NCBI RefSeq assembly: GCF_025519785.1
Contig: NZ_JAOPKZ010000002.1
Span: forward strand, 62,001-126,000
DNA: 64,000 nt
Source of the DNA: Staphylococcus marylandisciuri
GTDB taxonomy: Bacteria > Bacillota > Bacilli > Staphylococcales > Staphylococcaceae
Direction of reading: 5' to 3'
Part shown: positions 19,082 through 28,404 of the stretch, in pieces
Layout of the letters: the number at the start of each line of letters is the position of its first letter
Numbering within the stretch: position 1 is the first letter of the stretch
The notes under the pieces: model-generated
What the model was told of the DNA's origin: nothing
The model's input: the letters and a program-made list of their open reading frames with translations, nothing else
The model's database searches: none
Program-made: the position numbers and the translations under genes

Positions 19082-19124
19082 ACTCAGACGAAATGAACTA
19101 AGTCATTTGAGTGCTATTTTTTCT
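19082..19124. terminator. Family D hairpin (degenerate copy)
   Basis: CACTCAGACGA and TCATTTGAGTG still pair through G-T wobbles; CTATTTTTT follows. A similar unit follows the glycosyltransferase pair. Confidence 0.5.
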
Positions 19125-19292
19125 GGGATTTATGTCCCAGCCCCATTACGTACACTACTACCCTACGCATGTTATCGTAGTGGATCAGGGCAACTCTTCA
19201 ACTGAAGCTGGCTACATCTCACATTATTGTAGCTTCACGTCAGTGTAGGGAAGATGGCTCTGAATTTAATAAGATGGATGTGTTTCTTGGTA

Positions 19293-19844
19293 TTATTCAC
19301 TGTCACTCATGTTCAAACACTCAAATATATTTAGACTTCTATACATACCGTGAACGAGTATGTGCTGCTTTAACTCACCTACGTGTTTAAAACCCGCTTT
19401 TAATGCAACACGGCCACTCGCTAGATTCTCGATATCTGCGTAGATAATCAGTTTGTTTAACCTCAATGTAGAAAAGGCAAACATTTTGACAGTTTCCAAA
19501 CATTTAGTGATGATCTGTTTACCACTATATTCAGCAGCAATCCAATAACCAACTTCTGCGTAAGCGTGCTCTTTATCAATATGATGAAGGTCAATTGTTC
19601 CGATTAACTCGTCCTCATAATAAATAACAAATAACCTGCCTGTACCTTGGGCTTGTTGTTCAATCATCATCTTAAGATAATCTTTCTCCTCATCTAATGA
19701 CATGTCCTCATGTATAAAGCTCAAATACGTCTTTAAGTATGACAAATTCGCTTGAATAGTCTGAAACAATTGTTCTGACATGGTCATTTCTGGTTGAACT
19801 AAGAAGATATGATCATCTACTGCAATACTCAAATATTTCTTCAC
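19293..19844 (-). CDS. GNAT N-acetyltransferase, RimJ/RimL-type
   Basis: A 183-aa acetyltransferase of the RimJ/RimL (ribosomal-protein-serine) type, with 'GTIDLHHIDKEHAYAEVGYW' near residues 83-102 and 'NLASGRVALKAGFKHVGEL' near residues 141-159. It transfers acetyl from acetyl-CoA to an N-terminal or small-molecule amine. A G-rich CT-run on the plus strand before the start supplies GGGGGGGAG as ribosome site. No operon partner. Confidence 0.85.
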   Translation of the reverse strand: MKKYLSIAVDDHIFLVQPEMTMSEQLFQTIQANLSYLKTYLSFIHEDMSLDEEKDYLKMMIEQQAQGTGRLFVIYYEDELIGTIDLHHIDKEHAYAEVGYWIAAEYSGKQIITKCLETVKMFAFSTLRLNKLIIYADIENLASGRVALKAGFKHVGELKQHILVHGMYRSLNIFECLNMSDSE

Positions 19845-20013
19845 ACCTCTCCCCCCCTTTAAAAACTTATTTAATTTTAATTCTAGATTTAATTTCAGAA
19901 TTTTTCAATAAATATTGGCAGAAAATAATAAGTATCGACTTTATTATTAGAAATAGTTCGTAAATAAGTCGATACTTATTGTTTAATATACCTAAGATAG
20001 AGGACGAATTGAG

Positions 20014-22098
20014 CTAGTTATTTGTAGTTAAACTCATAATAGATTGTCCCTCTCTAACCTCGCCTGTAACTACTTGAGTTAGTTGATAGTGTTGTAAATT
20101 TGTAAAGATAAGCGGTGTCATCTCGCTCTTTGCATTATTTTTAATATAATTTAAATCAAAACGCACGAGAGGTTGACCTTGTTGGACCTGTTCTCCTTCT
20201 TGAACTAACACTTCAAAACCTTGTCCCTTGAGTTTGACGGTATCAATACCTATGTGAATGAGCAGCTCAACACCCGCTTCATTCGTAAGTCCAATTGCAT
20301 GTTTAGTAGGAAATACTGTCTCTACTGTTCCATCAAATGGAGCATGTAATTCTTCAGTGGTTGGTATGAAACCTATACCGTCGCCCATCATCTTATCGCT
20401 AAAGACTGGATCTGGCACTTCTTCTAGTGGGACTACTCGTCCATCACCAGGTGCGTTAATTGTAATCTCGTCTTGAGTCTTTTGATCATCAATATGGACA
20501 ACATTATCATCTACTGAATCCGTTACAGTGGTTTCACTAGGTTTCGTTATCTCACCCTTGATGATTAAATCCATGTCATGTTTTAGCTGATCAGATTTCG
20601 GCCCAAAGATAGCTTGCATATTATTTCCTACTTCAAGTACTCCTGATGCTCCGAGCTTTTTAAGTTCACCCACATCTACTTTTCCTTTGTCTACCACTTC
20701 GACACGTAGGCGTGTAATACATGCATCTAAATGTTTAACATTCTCTCTTCCTCCCATTGCATCCAATACATCAAATGGTAAGGTTGCTACTGAACTATCT
20801 CTTGTTTCTACTTCATTATCTTCACGACCAGGTGTTTTTAAATTCATCTTCTTAATAATAAAGCTGAACAAGAAATAATAAATAACTGCATAGGCTAAGC
20901 CCACCGGAATAACCCAAAGCGCATGAGTACGGTCTGCATGCAAGAGCCCATATAATATGTAATCTATAAAGCCACCTGAAAATGTCATACCAATCTTAAC
21001 ATCTAACAGATGCATAATAAGAAAAGAACTACCTGCCAAAATGACATGACAGACATATAAAATAGGTGCTACAAAAAGAAACGAGAATTCTAACGGTTCA
21101 GTAATACCCGTTAAAAATGATGTTAACGCTGCAGAAAGCATGAGGCCTCCTACTACTTTTTTACGCTCAGGGCGAGCTTGGCGGTAAATAGCAAAAGCGG
21201 CGGCTGGTAATCCAAACATCATAAATGGATATTTACCTGTAGTGAAAGCACCAGCAGTAAATTGCACACCGTCTTTCATTTGTGCCATCCAGATGTGCTG
21301 ATCACCACGTATAATTTCCCCTGCCTTGTTTGTGTATTGCCCAAATTCGAACCAGAATGGAGCATAGAAGATATGGTGTAAGCCAAAAGGAATAAGCGAT
21401 CTTTCTATAATTCCAAATATAAACGTTGTGAGCGTTAAATTCTTATCTAATAAGAAACTTGATAATGTGTTAAGCCCGTGTTGGATGGGCGGCCAGACAA
21501 AACTCAAAGCAATACCAGTCACTATAGCTACTGCTGAAGTGACTATAGGTACAAACCTTTTACCTGCAAAGAACCCTAAAAATGCTGGAAGTGTAATATT
21601 GTAAAACTTATTGTAGCACCAGGCAGCAAGCGCCCCCATAATAATCCCGCCAAATACACCTGTTTGAAGGCTAGGAATACCTAATACTAAAGCGTAGTCA
21701 GGCGCTTTGTTCGCTTGAGATAGCTCGTGTGCTCCTTTAGCATAACTAAAGATATCGTTAATTGTGATTGACATGAATTGACCCATAGTTGCATTCATGA
21801 TGAGATAACCTACGAGCGCCGCTAATGCAGCAACTCCATCCCCACCTGCTAAACCAAGTGCTGTCCCAACTGCAAATAAGATAGGTAAGTTATCAAATAC
21901 AATTTGTCCTGATACTTCCATGATACCTGATAACGATACAAAGAACCCTTGCTTTAACCAAGGGGCGATTTCTACTAACTGTTCGTTGTGCATAGCGTTA
22001 CCGAGGGCGAGCAGAATACCTGCTGCGGGTAATATGGCTACAGGGAGCATGAGTGCTTTACCGATACGCTGCAGCATTCCAAAGAATATCTTGAACAT
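20014..22098 (-). CDS. ptsG: PTS glucose-specific transporter IICBA
   Basis: A 694-aa fused glucose permease of the phosphotransferase system, also called glcA in staphylococci. IIC (about 1-410) has around ten membrane segments and '[12 protein letters not shown]'. IIB (about 435-515) has the phosphocysteine C460 in 'DACITRLRV'. IIA (about 565-690) has the phosphohistidine H615 in '[10 protein letters not shown]'. It imports and phosphorylates glucose using phosphate from HPr. The 5' leader holds a long stem-loop of the kind GlcT antiterminator proteins act on. It stands immediately before the cid operon. Confidence 0.95.
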   Translation of the reverse strand: MFKIFFGMLQRIGKALMLPVAILPAAGILLALGNAMHNEQLVEIAPWLKQGFFVSLSGIMEVSGQIVFDNLPILFAVGTALGLAGGDGVAALAALVGYLIMNATMGQFMSITINDIFSYAKGAHELSQANKAPDYALVLGIPSLQTGVFGGIIMGALAAWCYNKFYNITLPAFLGFFAGKRFVPIVTSAVAIVTGIALSFVWPPIQHGLNTLSSFLLDKNLTLTTFIFGIIERSLIPFGLHHIFYAPFWFEFGQYTNKAGEIIRGDQHIWMAQMKDGVQFTAGAFTTGKYPFMMFGLPAAAFAIYRQARPERKKVVGGLMLSAALTSFLTGITEPLEFSFLFVAPILYVCHVILAGSSFLIMHLLDVKIGMTFSGGFIDYILYGLLHADRTHALWVIPVGLAYAVIYYFLFSFIIKKMNLKTPGREDNEVETRDSSVATLPFDVLDAMGGRENVKHLDACITRLRVEVVDKGKVDVGELKKLGASGVLEVGNNMQAIFGPKSDQLKHDMDLIIKGEITKPSETTVTDSVDDNVVHIDDQKTQDEITINAPGDGRVVPLEEVPDPVFSDKMMGDGIGFIPTTEELHAPFDGTVETVFPTKHAIGLTNEAGVELLIHIGIDTVKLKGQGFEVLVQEGEQVQQGQPLVRFDLNYIKNNAKSEMTPLIFTNLQHYQLTQVVTGEVREGQSIMSLTTNN

Positions 22099-22136
22099 GT
22101 GATGTCTCCTCTTCTATTTAAAGTTGCACATAGAAA

Positions 22137-22217
22137 AAGACACGAGCAAATAAAGATGGTTTGAAGTATTATTCTGAGTTGTGGATTCTTGTAAGTGATC
22201 TATTTGCTCATGTCTTT
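22137..22217 (-). promoter_or_regulatory. Leader hairpin of ptsG, probable antiterminator/terminator site
   Basis: In the mRNA sense, GACATGAGCAAATA pairs with TATTTGCTCGTGTC across a ~50-nt loop and is followed by TTTTT, about 35 bases before the ptsG start. Staphylococcal and Bacillus ptsG/glcA genes are controlled by GlcT at a ribonucleic antiterminator overlapping such a terminator. That assignment here is inference. Confidence 0.55.
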
Positions 22218-22351
22218 ACGGTCTATATTTTTCATGTGCTTAGTTTTTTCTTATTATACCTAGTTCTAAGCCCTTTCCACAAGAGTTAATTTAGATATCA
22301 GATCTCTAATAAGTTGTAAATGAAAGCATACAGAGGTTAAGACTTTAAGTT

Positions 22352-22412
22352 TCTGGGCTCTGGGCAATCGAGTATCGGCGTCCCAAAAGCAGGATTGTCG
22401 ACAGAAACGCTC
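22352..22412. repeat. Family C repeat, reverse orientation
   Basis: Contains 'ATCGGCGTCCCAAAAGCAGG' and ATTGTCGACAGAAACGC, the reverse complement of the CGTTTCTGTCGACAATCCTG core. Confidence 0.6.
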
Positions 22413-22419
22413 ACGCTTA

Positions 22420-22580
22420 GGGAGCGGGACAGAAATCTAATTTGACTAAAAAGATTTCGTAGTCCCGCCCCGGCAAGGATGACTAGAATTGAAAAAAGCT
22501 TGATGCAAGCGCATTTTCAAATCAGTCATCTACTGCCGAGATGTTGAATAGGCTGAGACATTACATTATGTCCCAGCCTC
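22420..22580. repeat. Family A repeat (long form)
   Basis: Full unit from GGGAGCGGGACAGAAATC through AGTCCCGCCCCGGCAAGG and the GATGACT stem to a GTCCCAGCCTC tail. It fills the gap between ptsG leader and cidC. Confidence 0.85.
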
Positions 22581-22618
22581 ATATACGGGAAAAGATAGGT
22601 TAAATCTGTCCTTCTTAA

Positions 22619-24361
22619 TTAGAAGAAACGTTTAGCTGCAGTTGATAATGGTGGAATTTCATTCCAATCTAATTTTTTGTCTTCGGTAATTGATCTATAA
22701 GCCCATTTACCATAGTTTAACGCTTCATCTTTAACAATCTTACCTGGTAATGGTGCTGCTGTAGGATCGACATAAACGTTAACGATTGTTGGGCGATCTT
22801 GTTCAAGTGCCTCAGCCACTACATCGTCTACACGGCTAGGATCTTTAAGCGTATAGCCTACTCCACCGCAAGCTTCAGCGAATTTAGCTAAGTCCATATC
22901 AGTGAAGTCGATGGCATATTCTAATTCACCAGCTGCTTGTTGTTCATATTTGATGAATGATAATTGTTCGTTGTTCAGAACGAAGATAGTCATCGGTAAA
23001 TCGTATTGCACAGCAGTCGCAAAGTCTTGCATAACCATTTGGAAACCGCCATCACCTGCTATACCGATAACTTGACGATTAGGCCAAGCAATTCTAGAAG
23101 CAAGCGCACCAGGTAAAGCACAACCCATTGTGCCTAACCAGCTTGAAATAATAAATTTATTATTTACTGTACAGTTCAAGTAACGTGTAGACCAAACTGT
23201 TGAAGTACCTACGTCTACTGAGAAGACAGCATCGTCTTTTCTTACTTTATTAATAGCGTCCATTAAGCGTTCAGGTCGGATAGGCTTGCTTTCACTTGCT
23301 TTATCTGCTGCCATCCAAGAATCCCAAGTTGCTTTACGTTCTAACGTCTTAGTCAAGAAGTCACGTTCGCCAACGTGCTTGATTGATTCTGTAAGTTGAG
23401 TTAAAGCAACTTTACTATCGCCTACAATTCCCGCATTGATATCGAAGCGATGACCAATAGCTTCAGGATTTGTATCAATTTGAATAGCTTTAATATTTTT
23501 CTTAGGTAAGTAGTCTACATAAGGATAGTTAGTACCTACCATGATTAACAAGTCAGCTTCTTGCATCGTTTGATAAGATGGCTTAGTACCTATCTTACCT
23601 AAGTTACCTAAATTATAAGGGTGAGAGTCAGGTAGAATACCTTTAGCTGGTAATGTTACCACTGTTGGTATTTTAGCTGTCTCGATAAAGTCACGTAGCT
23701 CATCTTTAGCGTTTTGAGCACCAATACCTACTAGCGCTACTGGACGTTTACTCTTATCTATAAGTTTAGCTGCTTTCTTGATACTACGTGGTTTAGGAGT
23801 CATACGTGCTGGTGGAGCAGTGTCCACTTTTTTACTAGTAGTATCTTTAACTTTACGTGTTAATAAGTCATTTGGCAGTACGAGTACGGCTGGCCCTTTT
23901 TTCTCATATGCAGTACGGATAGCTTCGTTTACAATACCGAAGATATCTTTGTCATCTTTAGTGATTTGGTGACTGTAGACCGCAACACCGTCCACCATTT
24001 TTAAGATATCTGTTTCTTGGAACGCTTTAGTACCTAATACTGTACTATTTGATTGTCCTGCTAAGATAAGTTGCGGTACATTATCCATTTGTGCATCATA
24101 CATACCATTTAATAAGTGAACAATACCAGGTCCACCGATACTTAAAGCAACACCGATTTTTCCTGTTAATTTAGTGTAGCTTGCAGCTGTTAAACTTGCT
24201 ACTTCTTCGTGACGTACATGATAGAACTTAAGATCTTCACGCACTGTTCGTAAACTATCTACAACTGCATCAATTGAGTCACCTGGAATACCGTACAGAT
24301 GATCGATATTCCATGCTTCTAATGCTTTTACGAGTGCTTTATTTGCTTTGATTTTTGCCAC
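22619..24361 (-). CDS. cidC: Pyruvate oxidase CidC (pyruvate:menaquinone oxidoreductase)
   Basis: A 580-aa ThDP/FAD enzyme converting pyruvate to acetate, CO2 and reduced menaquinone at the membrane. It has the catalytic glutamate in 'YHVRHEEVASL' near residue 53, and the ThDP motif 'GDGGFQMVMQDFATAVQY' near residues 434-451. It is the third gene of cidA-cidB-cidC (76-nt gap after cidB), consistent with S. aureus. CidC acetate production acidifies the cell and pairs with the CidAB membrane proteins in overflow metabolism and programmed lysis. Its length matches the family. Confidence 0.95.
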   Translation of the reverse strand: MAKIKANKALVKALEAWNIDHLYGIPGDSIDAVVDSLRTVREDLKFYHVRHEEVASLTAASYTKLTGKIGVALSIGGPGIVHLLNGMYDAQMDNVPQLILAGQSNSTVLGTKAFQETDILKMVDGVAVYSHQITKDDKDIFGIVNEAIRTAYEKKGPAVLVLPNDLLTRKVKDTTSKKVDTAPPARMTPKPRSIKKAAKLIDKSKRPVALVGIGAQNAKDELRDFIETAKIPTVVTLPAKGILPDSHPYNLGNLGKIGTKPSYQTMQEADLLIMVGTNYPYVDYLPKKNIKAIQIDTNPEAIGHRFDINAGIVGDSKVALTQLTESIKHVGERDFLTKTLERKATWDSWMAADKASESKPIRPERLMDAINKVRKDDAVFSVDVGTSTVWSTRYLNCTVNNKFIISSWLGTMGCALPGALASRIAWPNRQVIGIAGDGGFQMVMQDFATAVQYDLPMTIFVLNNEQLSFIKYEQQAAGELEYAIDFTDMDLAKFAEACGGVGYTLKDPSRVDDVVAEALEQDRPTIVNVYVDPTAAPLPGKIVKDEALNYGKWAYRSITEDKKLDWNEIPPLSTAAKRFF

Positions 24362-24436
24362 TTTGAAAAGCCCCTTTCGAATTGTTATTTCTATTAGTTA
24401 ACGGATGAGTTACTATTCAAACACAAATACAACAAC

Positions 24437-25123
24437 CTAATATAGTAGCAGGATGAATATTGGGATAAGGATTGAACTGAGTATTGCAGTTAATATCATT
24501 CCAATTGAACTAAATGCACCTGATTCGATGTCTAGCTCAAGTGCTTTTGCTGTTCCAAAAGCGTGTGACGCATTGCCATAAGTCAGCCCTTTCGCTATTG
24601 AACTCTCAAAACGTCCAATGCGAAGTAAATAGGAACCTATCATGCTACCTAACAAGCCAGTAGTAATAATGAATAAGACAGCGAACGTGTCAGTACCTCC
24701 TAGTTGATGAGAGACTTGGATACCAACTGCCGCCGTGATAGACCTCGGCAAAACTGTAACGATAACTTCTTTCGAATAGCCGAGTAATTTCAACGCTATA
24801 AATACTAACAAAAAATTAAAGAGTACTCCAGCGAAGACGCTTGTGAAAATGATCTTAGCATGAGCCCAAATTTTATAGCGATTCTGATAAAGCGGAAATG
24901 CTAAACAAACAACGCTCACATTGAGTAAATAATTGATCCATTTACCGCCCACCATATAATGCTTATATGTTATGCCGCTAACTAGAAGCACCGCGATGAT
25001 TGCGAGTGAAGCAATTAAGGCTGGGTTGAGCAATGGAGAGCGATATTTCCGTTGTAATTTTTGAGCTCCTGCATAGACTACAACAGTTAATGCGATCATC
25101 AGGAGGGCATGAATAAATTGCAT
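24437..25123 (-). CDS. cidB: CidB, LrgB-family membrane protein
   Basis: A 228-aa LrgB/CidB family integral membrane protein with around seven hydrophobic stretches and the motif '[19 protein letters not shown]'. With CidA it affects murein hydrolase activity and cell lysis, and in related systems pyruvate or metabolite movement. Its ATG overlaps the cidA stop by one base (TAATG), so translation is coupled. Confidence 0.92.
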   Translation of the reverse strand: MQFIHALLMIALTVVVYAGAQKLQRKYRSPLLNPALIASLAIIAVLLVSGITYKHYMVGGKWINYLLNVSVVCLAFPLYQNRYKIWAHAKIIFTSVFAGVLFNFLLVFIALKLLGYSKEVIVTVLPRSITAAVGIQVSHQLGGTDTFAVLFIITTGLLGSMIGSYLLRIGRFESSIAKGLTYGNASHAFGTAKALELDIESGAFSSIGMILTAILSSILIPIFILLLY

Positions 25124-25509
25124 TAATTATCACCCTCTTTTCTATGCACCTTTTTAACCATCTTTTCAGCTATATAACCTGAGACAAGCGCTACAGAACA
25201 CGTTCCAAAGATGATGAGTATAAAGAAAACTATGAAGTTTAAGTTTATATCTGAAGCCACGTCCATAATGCCCACAACGGATGGTACAAAATAGAAAATC
25301 ATTGTCGCAAGAAAAAAGTTTGCTCCTGAACTTACGAATTTTTCTGGAATAATCTTAAATTGTAGAAGTAAAAAGAGAAGTATTAAACCCACTATACTTC
25401 CAGCGATAGGTATATGGCAGATGCTTTGGATGAGGCTTCCTAAATACGTTATCCCCATTAACAACAGTATTTGAAGTAGCGTCCGCACTACTTTCCAAGC
25501 AAACTGCAT
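25123..25509 (-). CDS. cidA: CidA, holin-like membrane protein
   Basis: A ~128-aa CidA/LrgA-family holin-like protein with four membrane segments, '[20 protein letters not shown]' and '[13 protein letters not shown]' diagnostic of CidA. It forms membrane oligomers that promote murein hydrolase export and lysis. Start is uncertain. The ATG at 25509 has GAGAGGG 12 nt upstream; ATG 25521 and TTG 25530 are alternatives without a properly spaced ribosome site. First gene of cidABC and divergent-like placed after cidR. Confidence 0.92.
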   Translation of the reverse strand: MQFAWKVVRTLLQILLLMGITYLGSLIQSICHIPIAGSIVGLILLFLLLQFKIIPEKFVSSGANFFLATMIFYFVPSVVGIMDVASDINLNFIVFFILIIFGTCSVALVSGYIAEKMVKKVHRKEGDN

Positions 25510-25633
25510 TTTGTGTTTCATCCCTCTCAAAAGATTTAGTTAAACTTTATCTCTTTTGTACACTATATATTTTAATTCATACCACGCTTGATTAAAAATA
25601 TTGAATTTAAATAAGACTTATTACTTTTTTCTA

Positions 25634-25647
25634 TGGAAGCGCTCACT
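25634..25647. promoter_or_regulatory. cre-like site upstream of cidA
   Basis: TGGAAGCGCTCACT matches the CcpA catabolite element TGWAANCGNTNWCA at all but two positions. It lies in the cidR-cidA gap. CcpA control of cid is known in S. aureus; function here is inferred. Confidence 0.35.
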
Positions 25648-25668
25648 TTCATAACTTATTTTCATGTG

Positions 25669-26544
25669 TTATAAATGTTTCTTCATAAACTCAATCCATT
25701 GTCGCGTGGCATAACTCAAATACTTATCTTTTTTCCACACAACACCGAGCTCCCAAGACATTGATTTATCATCAATTCTTATATTTTTAAAGTTACTATC
25801 TAACATTTTCACTATATTTTCAGGTAAAATGCTAACGCCTAGGTGAGCATTAAGCAGATTTTCTATAAAATTCCACTGTGAAATTTTAGAAATCGTGTTA
25901 GGAATATAGCCAGCATTCTTTGTCGCTTCAATGATCTTATCATTAAGATAGAAATCTTCATTAAATAAGATAAAGTCTTCATGTGCCAACTCTTTAAGTT
26001 GAACGGAAGGTTGTGCAGCTAAGGGATGATTGGCATGCGTTACTAATCTGAGTTCTTCTTGATATAACGGTAAGGAGTTAAAGATCGCTTTGTCCACCGG
26101 CAAAGTAGTAATTCCTATATCTATTTCATCATTTATTAACTGTGATTCAATCATCTTACCGCCATTTTCAACTAAGTTATAAGTAACATTCGGGTAGCGC
26201 TGATGAAATTCTCCTAACACTTCTATGAATTGATTCATGTTCATTACTGCGGATAACCCTATACTAATGTGACCCGTTTCTAATCCTAATAAGCTATTAA
26301 TCTCTTTAGGTAAATCATGAAATAAATTGATGATTTCTTTACTTTTTTGATAGAAGACTTCTCCTGCATCAGTCAACGCAAGTTGCCTTTTACTCCGATC
26401 AAACAAAGGCATAGCGAGTTCACTCTCTAAATCTTTGATCGCTTTACTGATTGTGGGTTGGGCGATATATAAATGTTTAGAAGCTTTAGTCATACCGCCA
26501 TGCTCAACTACTTCCACAAAGTAAGTCATCTGCTTAATATCCAC
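25669..26544 (-). CDS. cidR: LysR-type transcriptional regulator CidR
   Basis: A 291-aa LysR regulator. The N-terminal winged helix-turn-helix (residues 1-60) includes 'GGMTKASKHLYIAQPTISKA' and is followed by a substrate-binding domain. In S. aureus CidR senses acetate or pyruvate and activates cidABC and alsSD. Position directly upstream of cidA on the same strand, with a 140-nt gap, matches that arrangement. Confidence 0.92.
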   Translation of the reverse strand: MDIKQMTYFVEVVEHGGMTKASKHLYIAQPTISKAIKDLESELAMPLFDRSKRQLALTDAGEVFYQKSKEIINLFHDLPKEINSLLGLETGHISIGLSAVMNMNQFIEVLGEFHQRYPNVTYNLVENGGKMIESQLINDEIDIGITTLPVDKAIFNSLPLYQEELRLVTHANHPLAAQPSVQLKELAHEDFILFNEDFYLNDKIIEATKNAGYIPNTISKISQWNFIENLLNAHLGVSILPENIVKMLDSNFKNIRIDDKSMSWELGVVWKKDKYLSYATRQWIEFMKKHL

Positions 26545-26754
26545 ATTCTCGCTCCTTTGCCTTTCATTTACTTTCTATATTACCCTCATTACAAACAGTT
26601 AATAGCTTTTGCTTAACCTCAAATACAAATCATTTACAATTGTCGATTTATCATATTTATTATAAATAACTATTAAATTCAAAGTCTAGAAAGATAGATT
26701 TATTAGAGCAATTATTTTATGGTATAATAATTCTGGCTATAAAGAGGTGATGTA

Positions 26755-26970
26755 TTGACTTTTTACGATTTTATGCAGAATTTTCTAGGTGACGATACGC
26801 CTTTAGGTGAATTGGCTACTGCGATTAATAAGGATGTCAACTTCCCTAAAAATGTGTCGGACCCAGAAACAATATTGACATATTGTCGTAGTCGTAAGTG
26901 GAGCGATGCTAACTTGATGAGCATCACTAAACGAGCCCTAGACTTATTTAGCCAATTCGTCCTCATGTAA
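26755..26970 (+). CDS. YozE-like SAM-fold small protein
   Basis: A 71-aa protein of the YozE/SAM-like family: 'FYDFMQNF', then 'TPLGELATAINKDVNFPK' and 'ILTYCRSRKWSDANLM'. The fold is a small helical bundle; function in the family is unknown. It starts with TTG 6 nt after an AGAGGTGA ribosome site. It is divergent from cidR and stands alone. Confidence 0.7.
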   Translation: MTFYDFMQNFLGDDTPLGELATAINKDVNFPKNVSDPETILTYCRSRKWSDANLMSITKRALDLFSQFVLM

Positions 26971-27049
26971 GTAGCAGTTTGTTTCTTCTCATGTGTAAAG
27001 GCTTGTAATCACCTCATTTTTTGAATCTGGGATATCAATCCCTAAAAAA

Positions 27050-27199
27050 GCGGGACAGAAATCTTTTTATTCAAATTAGATTTCTGTCCCGCTCCGGCAA
27101 GGATGACTAGAATTGAAAAAAGCTAGATACAAGCCCATTTTCAAATCAGTCATCTACTGCCAAGAGGAGGCTGGGACATTGCCTTATGTCCCAGCCTCG
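27050..27199. repeat. Family A repeat (long form)
   Basis: GCGGGACAGAAATC ... GATTTCTGTCCCGC palindrome joined directly to GGCAAGGATGACTAG, the GATGACT stem module and a GGGACATTGCCTTATGTCCC hairpin end. Confidence 0.85.
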
Positions 27200-27303
27200 T
27201 TTCTTTCTATTACAATATTTCGTATGATATGACCGTTATGGTCATCCACTCCATAATCAGTGTAGAAAATTTAATTCAAAAATAACTAAAACGCAAAGTT
27301 ATA

Positions 27304-27435
27304 ACTGGCCTAAGTCAAAGCTCAACTTAATCAACAGCTTGCTAAACCAGAAACAAAATCTACAAATGTTAGTCGCTCAACAGTTTATCGTCTAGTAAAA
27401 GAAATGGGGCCTACTAATAACTATCCACACATTTA
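27304..27435 (+). pseudogene. Remnant encoding a helix-turn-helix-like segment
   Basis: After an in-frame stop at about 27317, a frame without start reads '...QLNQQLAKPETKSTNVSRS' and 'TVYRLVKEMGPTNNYPHI' before TAA. The 'VSRSTVYRLVKE' part resembles a recognition helix from a recombinase or replication protein. No ribosome site or start is present, so it is most likely a decayed fragment in an accessory patch next to a toxin-antitoxin locus and an IS remnant. Confidence 0.35.
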
Positions 27436-27520
27436 AATGCACTTTAAGTTTAAGTCTCTTACTTGGCTATTTAAATGAGTTCTATTTAGTTAAACTCTCG
27501 TTTGTAGTAAGAAACTTTTT

Positions 27521-27549
27521 TTGCATTCACTTACATAGAGTGATATAAT
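27521..27549 (+). promoter_or_regulatory. Promoter of antitoxin RNA (Fst-type locus 1)
   Basis: TTGCAT (27521-27526), 17-base spacer, TATAAT (27544-27549). It fires convergently toward the toxin gene, with the RNA predicted to start near 27556. Confidence 0.75.
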
Positions 27550-27555
27550 GAAAAT

Positions 27556-27618
27556 AACAAGAATATCTGTATTTGATGCACCAATCCCCTTACTATGCCG
27601 GTAGTAAGGGGATTTTTG
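27556..27618 (+). ncRNA. Antisense antitoxin RNA (RNAII-like), locus 1
   Basis: About 62 nt from the predicted start to the end of the shared hairpin, close to the ~65 nt of Fst RNAII. It carries AACAAGAATATCTGT, exactly complementary to the start of the toxin reading frame (copy at 27721-27735). It would block toxin translation by pairing in trans at the repeat and sharing the terminator. Inferred from sequence only. Confidence 0.65.
27584..27612. terminator. Bidirectional terminator shared by toxin and antitoxin RNA (locus 1)
   Basis: Stem ATCCCCTTACTA / TAGTAAGGGGAT with a short loop. T-rich on the plus strand after the stem; it also ends the convergent toxin mRNA. Confidence 0.75.
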
Positions 27619-27645
27619 TTGGTGTGGCTTAATGTCGCCTAAGGA

Positions 27646-27738
27646 TTATTTGTTGCGTTTACTAAGCCAATAAGTAAAATATGCAACAATACAGCCACTG
27701 ATGACTGCGGTCGTGATGTGAACAAGAATATCTGTCAT
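27646..27738 (-). CDS. Fst/Ldr-type membrane toxin (type I toxin-antitoxin), locus 1
   Basis: A 30-aa peptide: 'MTDILVHITTAVISG' then 'CIVAYFTYWLSKRNK'. One hydrophobic helix and a basic tail, as in Fst, TxpA and staphylococcal homologues that depolarise the membrane. AGAGGAGG lies 8 nt before the ATG. The leader holds hairpin GGCGTCAATTTTGACGTAGA beside the ribosome site. A paralogue is at 54060 with 'VISGCIVA' identical. Confidence 0.8.
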   Translation of the reverse strand: MTDILVHITTAVISGCIVAYFTYWLSKRNK

Positions 27739-27793
27739 TTTAGCACCTCCTCTCTACGTCAAAATTGACGCCTGAGGGATAGGCGACTTCATC

Positions 27794-27799
27794 ATTATA
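27794..27799 (-). promoter_or_regulatory. -10 element of the toxin mRNA promoter (locus 1)
   Basis: TATAAT on the minus strand, about 55 bases before the toxin start, in the context GATGATATAATGATGAAG. No strong -35 is evident. The transcript would start just before AGTCGCCTATC. Confidence 0.5.
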
Positions 27800-27939
27800 T
27801 CATCTTTAAAAGTACCATGAGTCATAGCATTTCCAAAATATCTTTTCTTTTTTCTATTGAATAAACTACGAAATACAATATATGCCTCAGTATAAAGTTC
27901 TATAAGTAATATAGCTGGCAAATACAAACAAACTAAGAT

Positions 27940-27991
27940 GGGGCGGGACTACGAAATCTTTTTATTCAAATTATATTTCTGTCCCGCTCCC
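27940..27991. repeat. Family A half-unit
   Basis: GGGGCGGGACTACGAAATC, an AT loop, then ATTTCTGTCCCGCTCCC. Only one arm is fully complementary, as in the mixed-arm version of the family. Confidence 0.75.
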
Positions 27992-28188
27992 TTTTTTATA
28001 GTTAAAGAGAGAAGTAGATCGTACGGTCTCTTGGATTTTAAATCCGTATTCAAAACCGATCAGCTTTACTCTAGCCTTTTGAAATTCGATTGGAGTATGT
28101 TGGGTTCTTGAAACCGTGTATAGGAAAGTGAAATGAAAAAGTTAAGTAAAGTTCTTGCTTCTCAAAAACGATATAGGAGGTTTGACTT

Positions 28189-28404
28189 ATCAATTATTTA
28201 GGCATTGATATAAGTAAGAAAAACAGTGTCATCGCTCATTATAACCATGACAAGCTCCAAAAGGAATTTACTATTCAAAATAATAAAAATGGTTATAATT
28301 ATTTACTCAAGTATTTAAATAAAATGGACAATCCAACACTCATTTTTGAATCTACAGGGATGTATTCAAGAGGTATGGTTCGATTTTGCCGAGTCAAAAA
28401 ATAG
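28189..28404 (+). pseudogene. Truncated IS110-family transposase (N-terminal DEDD domain)
   Basis: The frame reads 'NYLGIDISKKNSVIAHYNHD', then 'KEFTIQNNKNGYNYLLKYLN' and 'NPTLIFESTGMYSRG', the hallmark start of the DEDD transposase of IS110-group elements with the first catalytic Asp in 'GIDISK' and Glu in 'FESTG'. It stops at 28402 after ~71 codons; complete transposases are near 400 aa, so over 80% is gone. AGGAGG (28175-28180) precedes it but no ATG or TTG is in frame. The remnant is inactive. Its upstream flank (28000-28188) may be the old left end. Confidence 0.75.

Noticed and set aside
18903-19205. A 100-aa ORF on the plus strand
   Set aside because: It runs through a STAR cluster, a family A half-unit and a hairpin; it has no ribosome site and no family resemblance.
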